Positions 44,424 through 53,618 of a stretch of DNA of 64,000 nt are shown piece by piece. Where the stretch lies: positions 231,494 through 295,493 of the forward strand of contig NZ_JAEUXJ010000007.1 of assembly GCF_016775475.1 (NCBI RefSeq), in the 5' to 3' direction. Each line of letters begins with the position of its first letter. Within the stretch, counting starts at the first letter, position 1. The notes under the pieces were generated by a model that saw nothing but the letters and a program-made list of their open reading frames with translations, made no database searches and was not told the origin of the DNA. A program made the position numbers and the translations under genes. This DNA is from Belnapia mucosa. Its GTDB lineage: Bacteria > Pseudomonadota > Alphaproteobacteria > Acetobacterales > Acetobacteraceae.

Positions 44424-46642
44424 ACGCCATCATCGGCCAACCGGTCAGCCGCGTGGACGGGCCCGCCAAGGTCACCGGCCACGCCACCTATGCCGCCGAA
44501 TTCGACCTGCCGGGCCTGGTGCATGCGGCGATGGTCGTGGCGCCCATCCCGCGCGGCCATATCCGCAGCGTCGACACCGCGGCGGCCGAGCGCGCGCCCG
44601 GCGTGCTCGCCATCCTGACGCATGAGAATGCGCCGCGCCTGCCATACCACCAGATCCCGCAGCGGCCGCAGGTGGATGCGCAATCGGGCGAGCAGCTGCA
44701 TGTGCTGCAGGATGCCGAGGTGCGCTTCAACGGCCAGCCCGTGGCGGTCGCGGTGGCGGAGACCCTGGAACAGGCGGTGCATGCCGCCGAGCTGGTGCGG
44801 ATCGACTATGCCCGCACCCCGGCCCTGACCATCTTCGATCCTGCGCGCGGCCGCCCGCCGAGCGAGGGCAATGTGAAGGCCGGCCGCGTGCCGGAACTCG
44901 GCCGCGGCGAGGCCGAGGCGGCGCTGGCCGCGGCGCCAGTGCGGGTGGAGGCGCGCTATACCCATCCGCGCGAGCATCACAACGCGATCGAGCCACATGT
45001 GACGATCGCGCATTGGGAAGGCGAGCACCTCACCCTCTATGACAAGACCCAATGGGTGGACAACGACCGCAAGGAGATCGCGCATGTCTTCGGCATCCCC
45101 GAGGAGCGCATCCGCGTCGTCTCGCCCTTTGTCGGCGGTGCCTTCGGCTCGGCGCTCAGGACCTGGCCGCATGTGACGCTGGCGGCGATGGCGGCGCAGC
45201 GGGTCGGCCGGCCGGTGCGGCTGGAACTGACCCGGCGGCAGCTCTACACCTCGATCGGCTTCCGGCCGCATTCCGAGCAGCATGTCGCGCTCGGCGCCAC
45301 CAAGGATGGCCGGCTCTCCGCGCTGAAGCATGAGGTGATCCAGCAGGTCGGTCGGTATGAGGAATATGCCGAGACGGTGCTCTCGCCGACCAGCCACCTC
45401 TATAGCTGCCCCAACCTGCTGGCCCGCTACCGGCTCGTGGAGATGGACACCAACTCGCCCTGCCCGATGCGGGCGCCGGGGGTGGTAACGGGCGTTCTCG
45501 GCCTCGAGATGGCGATGGACGAACTGGCGGTGGAACTGAACATCGACCCGCTGGAGCTGCGCTTACGCAACTACGCCGAGACCGATGAGCAGAAGGGCCT
45601 GCCCTGGTCGAGCAAGGAACTGCGCGCCTGCTATGCGACGGCGGCCGAGCGCTTCGGCTGGTCCCGCCGCCGGCCGGAGCCGCGCTCCATGCGGGAGGGC
45701 GACCAGCTGGTCGGCTATGGCATGGCGACGGCGATCTACCATTCGGACCGCAGCGCCGCCACGGCCTCCGTTGCGCTCACCGGCAATGGCGGGGCGGTGG
45801 TGCGCAGCGCCTCCTCCGATATGGGGCCGGGCACCTATACCTCGATGACGCAGGTGGCGGCCGAGACGCTGGGCCTGCCGTTGGAGCAGGTGCGGTTCGA
45901 GCTGGGCGACACCAACCTGCCCTATGCGCCGGTGCATGGCGGCTCCGTCACCATGGCGAGCCTTGGCAATGCCATCGTCGCCGCCTGCGGGGCGGCGCAG
46001 AAGAAGCTGGCCGACCTGGCGCGGGCGGCGCAGCAGGGGCCCTTCTCCGGCCTGCCGTCCGAGGCGGTGGCCTTCCACGGCGGCGGCCTGGCCCGCGCCG
46101 ATGGCAGCGGGTCCGTCGTGCCCTATGCCGAGCTGCTGCGGCAGCACAATCTCGGCTGGCTGGAAGCCGAGGGCAGTGCCCAACCGGGCGAGGAGACGAA
46201 GAAATACTCCTCCGCCGCCTTCGGCGCCGTCTTCGTCGAGGTGCGGGTCGATGAGGCGCTGGGAACGGTGCGGGTGCCGCGCATCATCGGCGCCTATGAT
46301 GTCGGCCGGGTCATCAACCCGAAGACGGCGCGCAGCCAGTGCATCGGCGGCATGGTCGGCGGGCTCGGCATGGCGCTGGAGGAGCGGGCGGACTGGGATG
46401 CCCGCTTCGGCCGGGTGATGAATGCGAACCTGGCCGAATACCTGGTGCCGGTGAATGCCGATATCGGCGTGACGGAGGCGATCTTCGTCCCGAATGACGA
46501 CCGCAACTTCAACCCGCTCGGCGTGAAGGGCCTAGCGGAGGTGGCGATCTGCGGCGTGGCGCCGGCAATCGCCAATGCGGTCTGGCACGCAACCGGCCGG
46601 CGCATCCGCCAGCTGCCGATCACGCCGGATGTGCTGCTGTGA
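44420..46642 (+). CDS. Molybdenum aldehyde dehydrogenase, molybdopterin subunit (PaoC type)
   Basis: The 740-residue catalytic subunit carries the molybdenum cofactor (cytosine dinucleotide form in this family). Features include GQPVSRVDGPAKVTGHATY at the start, SPFVGGAFGS, DMGPGTYTSMTQVAAE, and the base-catalyst glutamate in GVKGLAEVAICG near the C-terminus. The product oxidises aldehydes, probably aromatic or a broad range. Start ATG 44420 is fixed by the ATGA overlap with the FAD subunit; the open frame continues upstream but is not coding. The XdhC/PaoD-type cofactor chaperone is not adjacent. Confidence 0.93.
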   Translation: MNAIIGQPVSRVDGPAKVTGHATYAAEFDLPGLVHAAMVVAPIPRGHIRSVDTAAAERAPGVLAILTHENAPRLPYHQIPQRPQVDAQSGEQLHVLQDAEVRFNGQPVAVAVAETLEQAVHAAELVRIDYARTPALTIFDPARGRPPSEGNVKAGRVPELGRGEAEAALAAAPVRVEARYTHPREHHNAIEPHVTIAHWEGEHLTLYDKTQWVDNDRKEIAHVFGIPEERIRVVSPFVGGAFGSALRTWPHVTLAAMAAQRVGRPVRLELTRRQLYTSIGFRPHSEQHVALGATKDGRLSALKHEVIQQVGRYEEYAETVLSPTSHLYSCPNLLARYRLVEMDTNSPCPMRAPGVVTGVLGLEMAMDELAVELNIDPLELRLRNYAETDEQKGLPWSSKELRACYATAAERFGWSRRRPEPRSMREGDQLVGYGMATAIYHSDRSAATASVALTGNGGAVVRSASSDMGPGTYTSMTQVAAETLGLPLEQVRFELGDTNLPYAPVHGGSVTMASLGNAIVAACGAAQKKLADLARAAQQGPFSGLPSEAVAFHGGGLARADGSGSVVPYAELLRQHNLGWLEAEGSAQPGEETKKYSSAAFGAVFVEVRVDEALGTVRVPRIIGAYDVGRVINPKTARSQCIGGMVGGLGMALEERADWDARFGRVMNANLAEYLVPVNADIGVTEAIFVPNDDRNFNPLGVKGLAEVAICGVAPAIANAVWHATGRRIRQLPITPDVLL

Positions 46643-46830
46643 GCCTAGGATCGTTGGATGAGGCCGGAGGCTGAGGGCCGGCGAGGGATTTTTCGGCTTC
46701 GGAAGGAGGGCGGCGCCGCCGATGCTGGTTGCATCGGCAAGCCGACCGACGCACCGGGGGCGAAAAAGACCCGGCGGACTGACCCGATCGGCCTTGTCCA
46801 ACGGGCCTCCGACCCCCAGCAGCGCCGGGC

Positions 46831-47625
46831 TCAGTTCTGCGGAGCGGAGCCCGGCTCGGCCATCTTGCGGTGCTGCTCCGCCAGCAGACCAGCCGGCACG
46901 ACCGAGGCAATGGCTGTCTGCAGCTTGTTCTGCCAGCCGGTGACGACATCGCCGTCGCCGCGCATCATCGCGGCGAAGCCGGTCTTGGCCACATCGGCGG
47001 GATCGTCCTTCTTCGATTGGCCGACCTTGGTGTCTAGCATATCGGCCCGCTCGAAGAACTCGGTCTCGGTCGCGCCGGGCATCAGGCAGGTGACGGTAAT
47101 GCCCTCGCCCTTCACCTCGTGCCGCAGCGCGAAGGAGAAGCTGTCGAGGAAGGATTTCGAGGCGTTGTAGACCGCCTGATAGGTGCCCGGGATGAAACCG
47201 GCGATGGAGCCGGTGATGAGGATCCGGCCCTCCCGCCGCAGCCGCATCTCGCGGCCGATCTTCTGGATCAGGTAGATCGTGCCGGTGATATTGGTGTCGA
47301 CCACGTGCCGGACCGCGGCGAAATCCTGGTCGAGGAAGCCGTGGCCGAGGCCGCGCCCGGCATTGGCCAGCAGCGCCGCCACCGGCCGGCCGCCGATCTC
47401 GGCATGCAGCCGATCGACGCCCTCGGTCGTGGAGAGATCGACCTCGACTGCCGTGACCTGGGCGCCGAGGCCGCGCAGCGTATCGGCCGCCTGCTGGATC
47501 TGCGGCTCATCGGCGGCGATGACGAGGTCGAAGCCGCCCTCGGCGCAGCAGCGGGCAAGTTCGTAACCGATGCCGGTGGAGGCGCCGGTGACGACAGCCA
47601 GCGGCCGGGATTGGGTCTGGGACAT
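46831..47625 (-). CDS. Short-chain dehydrogenase/reductase
   Basis: The 264-residue product has TGASTGIGYELAR, the NAGRG motif, a GSIAG serine and the catalytic YNASK. The C-terminal part includes PGATETEFFERA. All classical SDR residues are intact, so it is probably an active NAD(P)-dependent oxidoreductase. The substrate is unknown. It follows the beta-propeller protein gene on the same strand, 14 bp away, suggesting one operon. Confidence 0.92.
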   Translation of the reverse strand: MSQTQSRPLAVVTGASTGIGYELARCCAEGGFDLVIAADEPQIQQAADTLRGLGAQVTAVEVDLSTTEGVDRLHAEIGGRPVAALLANAGRGLGHGFLDQDFAAVRHVVDTNITGTIYLIQKIGREMRLRREGRILITGSIAGFIPGTYQAVYNASKSFLDSFSFALRHEVKGEGITVTCLMPGATETEFFERADMLDTKVGQSKKDDPADVAKTGFAAMMRGDGDVVTGWQNKLQTAIASVVPAGLLAEQHRKMAEPGSAPQN

Positions 47626-47639
47626 GGATTACTCCTCGG

Positions 47640-48752
47640 TCAGCGCAGCAGCAGCGGGCCGGCGTCGAGCCGGATACGGAACAGGGAATAGGGTTTGCGC
47701 CGGAGGTCCTGGCCGCGCTGGTAGCGCGCCTGGCGGTGCAGCTGGTTGGCGGTGACATAGAGATACCCATCCGCCGCGACCGACATCGTATCCGGCCAGA
47801 GCAGGCGCGGGTCATGCGCCACCGTCTCCCAGCCACCATCGGGCTGGCGGCGGAGAATGGCATTGTGCTCATAGCTGGTGGCGTAGATCCGGCCCTGGTC
47901 GTCCGTCTCCAGCCCATCGGCGCCACCGCCCTTGTCGCCCTCATCCTGCACCGTCGCGGCGACGGCAGCATCGTCGAGCTTCCGGTCGGCCAGCGCATCG
48001 GTCGAGACGCTGTAGAGGCGGCGGGAGGCGAGCGGGCAGTAGAAGAGCCGCGTGCCGTCGCCGCCGAGGGCGATGCCATCCGCGCCCATGGTCACCGGCT
48101 TGGTCGCGCCATCGGGCTGGCGCTCCATCACGGGGCGGCCTTCGACGACAGGGAGGAAGCGCTCCGGCGGCTCGGCCTTGGTCGAGGGATGATCGTGCAG
48201 GCGACGCCAGCTCTCGCCCGAGGCAAGGTCGATGACGATGATGCCGTTGGGGCCCTTGTCGGCGCTGTCGGTGATGAAGGCCATGCCTTCGGCACCCCGA
48301 CGGAGATCGAAGCGGACATCGTTCAGATAGGTGGTCGGCAGGGCCACATCCCGCGGGAAGAGGATGCTGCGCACCACGCGGTCGGTGGCGAGATCGATGC
48401 AGACCAGCTTCGGGCCGCCCAGCTCGGTCGGCTGGAACATCGGGCTGCCGGTATCGAGGATCCAGAGTCGGTCGGCGGGATCGACGACCACGCTCTGCAC
48501 CGAGACGAGGGCGGCGGCGGGATCGTCGTCGCGCGTGCGGTTCGCTTCCTCATCCGGGAAGGCGACAGGGCGTCCATCCTTCAGCTCAGCAACGGTGAAG
48601 CGGACATCGTCGCCCCATTTGGGGAAGTTGACGAAGATGCGGCCCCGCTGGGAGACGGTGACGCCGGTCGGCATGGCGCCGTCGAAATTGGCAACGGTCT
48701 CAAGCTGACCCAGCGGCTCATCGGCCGGCTGGCGGGTCTCGGTGTCTGGCAT
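47640..48752 (-). CDS. Beta-propeller protein of the SMP-30 / major royal jelly type
   Basis: The 370-residue product has repeated DxxGxxW and GVTVSQRGRIFVNFP type blades. Segments such as LWILDTGSPMF, YLNDVRFDLRRGAEGMAFITD and PDTMSVAADGYLYVTANQLHRQ match the yellow/royal jelly-type propellers. Such proteins may be lactonases or binding proteins; no activity is shown here. There is no signal peptide from the chosen start at 48752, although longer frames exist upstream. It lies 14 bp before the SDR gene and is divergent from the transporter gene. Confidence 0.8.
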   Translation of the reverse strand: MPDTETRQPADEPLGQLETVANFDGAMPTGVTVSQRGRIFVNFPKWGDDVRFTVAELKDGRPVAFPDEEANRTRDDDPAAALVSVQSVVVDPADRLWILDTGSPMFQPTELGGPKLVCIDLATDRVVRSILFPRDVALPTTYLNDVRFDLRRGAEGMAFITDSADKGPNGIIVIDLASGESWRRLHDHPSTKAEPPERFLPVVEGRPVMERQPDGATKPVTMGADGIALGGDGTRLFYCPLASRRLYSVSTDALADRKLDDAAVAATVQDEGDKGGGADGLETDDQGRIYATSYEHNAILRRQPDGGWETVAHDPRLLWPDTMSVAADGYLYVTANQLHRQARYQRGQDLRRKPYSLFRIRLDAGPLLLR

Positions 48753-48849
48753 AAAGGATATCCGGGCCTTGGGTGGCGACCCCGGGAGCAACCATCCTGG
48801 CGGCGATGGGTTCCGGCGAAGCCAGCCTGACGGCGAGAGGGAAAGCCAG

Positions 48850-50079
48850 ATGTCCGCAACGAGCATGGCCGCGCCGATGCCGGTACGCCAGGTCGCCATC
48901 AACACGCCGGCGGCGCTGATCGCCGGGACGTTGCTGCTGCTGGGCGGCGGCGCCATCGCACAGAGCATCGGCGCGCGGCAGGCGGAGCTGTTCCTGCTCG
49001 GTGCGGCGCTGGGGCTGGTGCTGTATCATGCCGCCTTCGGCTTTACCTCGGCCTGGCGCGTCTTCATCGCCGACCGGCGCGGGGCGGGGCTGCGGGCGCA
49101 GATGGTGATGCTGGCCGTCGCCGTGCTGCTGTTCTTCCCGGTGCTGGCAGCGGGAAGCCTGTTCGGCCAGCCGGTGCAGGGCCTCGTGTCGCCGGTCGGC
49201 GTCTCGGTGATCTTCGGCGCCTTCCTCTTCGGCATCGGGATGCAGATGGGCGGGGGCTGCGCCTCGGGCACGCTCTATACGGTGGGCGGCGGTTCGGTGC
49301 GGATGCTGCTGACGCTGGCAGCCTTCATCGCCGGCTCGGCGCTGGGGGCGGCGCATCTGCATTGGTGGTCGGCACTGCCGCATCTGGCCCCGGTTTCGCT
49401 GGTCCAGGTCTGGGGGGTGGTGCCGGCGCTGGCCGTCAACCTTGCCGTCTTCGCCGGCATCGCCTGGCTGACCGTGGTGCTGGAGCGGCGGCGGCATGGG
49501 CGGCTGGTGACGCCGCCGGACGCGCCGCGGCATGGGCTGGCGCGGCTGCTGCGCGGGCCCTGGCCGCTGGTCGCCGGGGCTGTGGCGCTGGCGGTGCTCA
49601 ACTTCGCCACGCTGGCGCTCTCGGGCCGGCCCTGGGGGATCACCGCGGCCTTCGCCCTCTGGGGCTCGAAGGCGGCGGCGCTGATCGGGCTCGACCCGGC
49701 AAGCTGGCCCTATTGGCAGGCGCCGGGGCCGCGGGCGGCGCTGGAGGGAAGCGTGCTCCGCGACGTCACCTCGGTGATGGATTTCGGCATCATCCTCGGG
49801 GCGTTGCTGGCCTCGGCCCTGGCGGGGCGGTTTTCGCCGGGCTGGCGGGTGCCCTGGCGTTCGGCGCTGGCGGCGGTGGTCGGCGGGGTGATGTTGGGCT
49901 ATGGGGCGCGGCTGGCCTATGGCTGCAATATCGGCGCCTATTTCTCCGGCATCGCCTCGGGCAGCCTGCATGGCTGGGTCTGGATGGTGGCAGCCTTCTT
50001 CGGCAACTGGCTCGGCACCGGGATCAGGCCGCTGTTTGGCCTGGAGGTGGAGCGGCTGCCGCGGCAGACCGGGTGCTGA
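48850..50079 (+). CDS. YeeE/YedE-family membrane transporter (thiosulfate uptake type)
   Basis: The 409-residue product has roughly ten membrane spans. The family's cysteines are in MGGGCASGTLYTVGGGS and YGCNIGAYFSGIASGSLHG, which in thiosulfate transporters of this family relay the substrate through the membrane. The C-terminal GNWLGTGIRP block is also typical. No TusA-like partner is adjacent. The ATG at 48850 follows GAGAGGGAAAGCC; the longer frame to 48742 is not used. Confidence 0.88.
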   Translation: MSATSMAAPMPVRQVAINTPAALIAGTLLLLGGGAIAQSIGARQAELFLLGAALGLVLYHAAFGFTSAWRVFIADRRGAGLRAQMVMLAVAVLLFFPVLAAGSLFGQPVQGLVSPVGVSVIFGAFLFGIGMQMGGGCASGTLYTVGGGSVRMLLTLAAFIAGSALGAAHLHWWSALPHLAPVSLVQVWGVVPALAVNLAVFAGIAWLTVVLERRRHGRLVTPPDAPRHGLARLLRGPWPLVAGAVALAVLNFATLALSGRPWGITAAFALWGSKAAALIGLDPASWPYWQAPGPRAALEGSVLRDVTSVMDFGIILGALLASALAGRFSPGWRVPWRSALAAVVGGVMLGYGARLAYGCNIGAYFSGIASGSLHGWVWMVAAFFGNWLGTGIRPLFGLEVERLPRQTGC

Positions 50080-50127
50080 CCCGATAATCCACTTTCGTTT
50101 GGGGCGCGGTTGGCGCATCGTTCGGCT

Positions 50128-50925
50128 GTGACGACGACCCAAACGCTCGCAGAACTTTCGGATCGGCAGCAGGCCATCCTGAGCCTGGCCCGCGGGGCCG
50201 GGCGCGTCGGGGTGGAGGCGCTGGCGGCGCGGTTCGGAGTCAGCCCGCAGACCATCCGCAAGGATCTCAACCTGCTGCGCGATCTCGGCCTGCTGGCGCG
50301 GCAGCATGGCGGGGCGATGCTGGCCTCGGGCGTCGCCAATGCCTCCTATGAGGCGCGGCGGGCGCTGGCGCATGAGGAGAAGCGGCGGATCGCGGAGCGC
50401 TGCGCGGCGCTGATCCCGGACGGCTCCTCCCTCTTCATCAATATCGGTACCACGACCGAGGAGGTGGCGCGGGCCCTGGCGCGGCACCGCGACCTGTTGG
50501 TCGTCACCAACAACATCCATGTCGTCTCCATCCTGCTGCCGAGCCCGGGGGTGGAGGTGGTGGTGGCCGGCGGCCCGGTGCGGCGGAGCGATGGCGGCAT
50601 CGCCGGGGAGGCGACGGTCGATCTCGTTTCGGAATTCAAGCTGGATTTCGCGGTGATGGGCGCCTCCGCCCTCGATGAGGATGGCAGCCTGTTGGATTAC
50701 GATTACCGGGAGGTGCGGGTCTCACGTGCCATTCTCGGCAATGCGCGGCAACCGATCCTGGTGGCGGATGCCGGGAAATTCGCCCGCACGGCGCCGATCC
50801 GCATCGGCCATGTGCGCCAGCTCCATACCGTGGTGACGGACCAGCCGCCGCCGCCGCGCTTCGCCGCCGCCTGCCGGGAAGCGGGGACACGGATCGAGGT
50901 CGCGGGGGAAAGCGAAACTCGGTGA
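50128..50925 (+). CDS. glpR: DeoR-family glycerol regulator
   Basis: The DeoR-family repressor has an N-terminal helix-turn-helix (GVEALAARFGVSPQTIRKDLNLL) and a sensing domain (SLFINIGTTTEEVA, ADAGKFARTAPIRIGH). By position it regulates the glycerol operon that follows, where GlpR usually responds to glycerol-3-phosphate. A TTG at 50110 would add six residues; the GTG at 50128 is the nearer alternative. It precedes glpD by 90 bp on the same strand. The other DeoR regulator in the window shows similar organisation. Confidence 0.9.
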   Translation: MTTTQTLAELSDRQQAILSLARGAGRVGVEALAARFGVSPQTIRKDLNLLRDLGLLARQHGGAMLASGVANASYEARRALAHEEKRRIAERCAALIPDGSSLFINIGTTTEEVARALARHRDLLVVTNNIHVVSILLPSPGVEVVVAGGPVRRSDGGIAGEATVDLVSEFKLDFAVMGASALDEDGSLLDYDYREVRVSRAILGNARQPILVADAGKFARTAPIRIGHVRQLHTVVTDQPPPPRFAAACREAGTRIEVAGESETR

Positions 50926-50944
50926 GGCGCGGATAGGGCGCGGA

Positions 50945-50968
50945 TTTTTCGCTTGCGCTTTCGGTTTG
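50945..50968. promoter_or_regulatory. T-C-G-rich direct repeat before glpD, possible GlpR operator
   Basis: TTTCGCTT and TTTCGGTT lie 12 bp apart in the glpR-glpD gap. They share the TTTCG core of the repeats in the other DeoR divergent promoter. The operator role is inferred. Confidence 0.4.
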
Positions 50969-51015
50969 GCTGGGAAAGCATCGCCGCACAGTCCAGGGAA
51001 GGTCGCGTGGCAGCA

Positions 51016-52542
51016 ATGGGCAACAGCCAGCTCCGGGATCTCCTCGTCATCGGCGGGGGCGTGAATGGCTGCGGCATCGCGCGCGATGCAGTGGGACGGG
51101 GCCTCAACGTCACCCTGGCCGAAAAGGGCGATCTGGCGGGTGCGACCTCCTCCTCCTCGACCAAGCTGATCCATGGCGGCTTGCGCTACCTGGAATACCG
51201 GGAATTCCGCCTGGTGCGGGAAGCGCTGATCGAGCGCGAGGTGCTGCTGCGGGCGGCGCCGCATATCGTCTGGCCGCTGCGCTTCGTGCTGCCGCATTCG
51301 GCGGGGCAGCGGCCCTGGCCGATCCTTCGGCTCGGCCTCTTCCTCTATGACCATCTCGGCGGGCGGCGCATCCTGCCGCCGACCCGGAGCGTCAATCTGC
51401 GGCAGGACCCGGCGGGCGCGCCGCTGAAGCCGCATCTGAACCGGGGCTTTGAATATTCCGATTGCTGGGTGGAGGATGCGCGGCTCGTTGTCCTGAATGC
51501 GCGGGATGCGGCGGATCGCGGCGCCACCATCCTGACCCGGACGCGCGTGGCCTCGGCCCGGCGCGAAGGTGGGATCTGGCACGCCACCCTGCGCGATGAG
51601 GATAGTGGCGCGGTGCAGGAGGTGCGGGCGCGGGCGCTGGTGAATGCGGCGGGGCCCTGGGTGGGGGCGGTGCTCGGCGGCGTCGCGGGCGTCAATACGC
51701 CGGCGCGCGTCAGGATGGTGAAGGGCAGCCATATCGTCACCCGCCGCCTCTATGACCACGACCGCTGCTACATCTTCCAGAATCCGGATGGACGGATCTG
51801 CTTCTCGATCCCCTATGAGGAAGACTTCATGCTCATCGGCACGACCGATGAGGAATTCGAGGGCGATCCGGCGACGGCCAAGATCTCCGAGGCGGAGACC
51901 GCCTATCTTTGCCGCGCGGTCAGCGAGTATTTCCGCCAGCCCGTGACGCCCGCCGATGTGGTCTGGAGCTATTCCGGCGTCCGCCCGCTCTATGACGACG
52001 GTGCCAGCCGGGCGCAGGAGGCGACGCGGGACTATGTGCTGAAGCTGGATGCAGGGGCGGACGAGGCGCCGCTGCTCAGCGTCTTCGGCGGCAAGATCAC
52101 CACCTATCGCCGGCTCGCCGAGGCGGCGATGGCGAAACTGGCGCCGCATTTCCCGGGGCTGAAGCCGGGTTGGACGAATGCCGCCTCGCTGCCAGGGGGC
52201 GACTTCCCTTGGGACGGGGCGCCGGCCTTGGTTGAGGCGTTGCGGCGCGACTATCCCTTCATTGAGGCCAAGCTGGCGCGGCGGCTCGTCCGGCAATACG
52301 GCACGCGGGCCGTGCGGGTGCTGGGGGATGCGCGGGGCATGGTCGATCTCGGCCAGCATTTCGGCGCCGGGCTGACGGCGCGCGAGGTGGACTGGCAGAT
52401 GCGCGAGGAATGGGCCCGCGCGTCGGCCGATGTACTGTGGCGCCGCAGCAAGCTCGGGCTCCGCATCGACCAGGCGGGGCAGGCGGCGCTGGCGGAATAC
52501 ATGGCCGCGGCGCAGGCTGGGTCCGGGAGGGCGGCGGAATGA
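51016..52542 (+). CDS. glpD: FAD-dependent glycerol-3-phosphate dehydrogenase
   Basis: The enzyme oxidises glycerol-3-phosphate to DHAP and passes electrons to quinone at the membrane. The 508-residue product has the FAD motif LLVIGGGVNGCGIARDA. GATSSSSTKLIHGGLRYLEYREF, VNAAGPWVGAV and VWSYSGVRPLYDD are the other diagnostic blocks. Starts possible are ATG 51016 or GTG 51007, the latter closer to the GGGAAGG site. The stop codon overlaps the next gene by 4 bp. Confidence 0.95.
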   Translation: MGNSQLRDLLVIGGGVNGCGIARDAVGRGLNVTLAEKGDLAGATSSSSTKLIHGGLRYLEYREFRLVREALIEREVLLRAAPHIVWPLRFVLPHSAGQRPWPILRLGLFLYDHLGGRRILPPTRSVNLRQDPAGAPLKPHLNRGFEYSDCWVEDARLVVLNARDAADRGATILTRTRVASARREGGIWHATLRDEDSGAVQEVRARALVNAAGPWVGAVLGGVAGVNTPARVRMVKGSHIVTRRLYDHDRCYIFQNPDGRICFSIPYEEDFMLIGTTDEEFEGDPATAKISEAETAYLCRAVSEYFRQPVTPADVVWSYSGVRPLYDDGASRAQEATRDYVLKLDAGADEAPLLSVFGGKITTYRRLAEAAMAKLAPHFPGLKPGWTNAASLPGGDFPWDGAPALVEALRRDYPFIEAKLARRLVRQYGTRAVRVLGDARGMVDLGQHFGAGLTAREVDWQMREEWARASADVLWRRSKLGLRIDQAGQAALAEYMAAAQAGSGRAAE

Positions 52543-53618
52543 CGGTGCGAGCGGACGGGCTGGCGCTGTCCGCGGGCGGGCAGGCGGTGCTGCATCCGGT
52601 GACGCTGGAATTGCAGCCGGGCCTGCCCAATGTGTTGCTGGGCCCGACCGGCGCGGGCAAGACCACGCTGCTGCGGCTGCTGGCCGGGCTCGATCGGCCG
52701 AGCGCAGGGCGGCTCTTCGCCGAGGGGCGGGAAGTGACGGGCCAGCCGGTGCGGCGGCGCAGCGTCGCCATGGTCTATCAGCAGTTCATCAACTACCCGA
52801 CGCTCTCGGTTTTCGAGAATATTGCCTCGCCACTGCGCGTGGCGGGGCTCAAGCGGGTGGAGATCGAGGGGCGGGTGAAGGAAGCCGCCCGGCTGCTGCG
52901 GCTGGAGCCCTATCTGGCGCGGCGGCCGCTCGAGCTCTCCGGCGGGCAGCAGCAGCGGACGGCGATCGCGCGGGCCCTGGTGAAGCGCGCGGCGCTGGTG
53001 CTGATGGATGAACCGCTGGCCAATCTCGACTACAAGCTGCGCGAGGAGTTGCGCGAAGAACTGCCGAAGCTCTTCGCCGAGAGCGGCTCGGTCTTCGTCT
53101 ATGCGACGACGGAGCCGGCCGAGGCGCTGCTGCTCGGCGGCTCCGTCGCCACGCTGTCCGAGGGGCGCGTCACGCAATTCGGCCAGGCGGGGGAGGTCTT
53201 CCGCAGGCCGGCCGATCTCGCCACGGCGCGCGTCTTCTCCGACCCGCCGTTGAACGAGGCGCCGGCCCGCAGCGAGGGCGGGCGGCTGGTGCTCGCCTCC
53301 GGCGCGGTGCTGCCGGCGCCGGTCGCCGGTCTGCCGGAGGGGGACTGCACCATCGGAATCCGGGCGCATCAGCTCTCGCTGGAGCCGTTGCCGGGCGCCG
53401 TCGCGCTGCCGGCCGAGGTGCGGGTCGCCGAGGTGACGGGCTCGGAGAGCTATGTGCATCTCTCAGTCGGCGGGCTGGACTGGGTGGTGCTGGCGCCCGG
53501 CGTCCGGCGGCCGGAGCCCGGGCAGGCGGTGACGGTCTGGCTCGACCCGCAGCGCTGCCTCGTCTTCGGCGCGGATGGCCGGCTCGCCGCCGTCGCTGCC
53601 CTGGCGGAGGCCGCCTGA
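52539..53618 (+). CDS. glpS: Glycerol ABC transporter ATPase GlpS (switch histidine replaced)
   Basis: One of two ATP-binding subunits of the glycerol importer. The 359-residue product has Walker A GPTGAGKT (35-42), the Q-loop in MVYQQFINYPT, an intact signature LSGGQQQR (133-140) and Walker B VLMDEPLANLD. The switch (H-loop) histidine is replaced by Thr191 in YATTEPAEA. A C-terminal TOBE-like domain (about 245-359) follows. The ATG overlaps the glpD stop. See the finding on complementary motifs with GlpT. Confidence 0.92.
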   Translation: MTVRADGLALSAGGQAVLHPVTLELQPGLPNVLLGPTGAGKTTLLRLLAGLDRPSAGRLFAEGREVTGQPVRRRSVAMVYQQFINYPTLSVFENIASPLRVAGLKRVEIEGRVKEAARLLRLEPYLARRPLELSGGQQQRTAIARALVKRAALVLMDEPLANLDYKLREELREELPKLFAESGSVFVYATTEPAEALLLGGSVATLSEGRVTQFGQAGEVFRRPADLATARVFSDPPLNEAPARSEGGRLVLASGAVLPAPVAGLPEGDCTIGIRAHQLSLEPLPGAVALPAEVRVAEVTGSESYVHLSVGGLDWVVLAPGVRRPEPGQAVTVWLDPQRCLVFGADGRLAAVAALAEAA

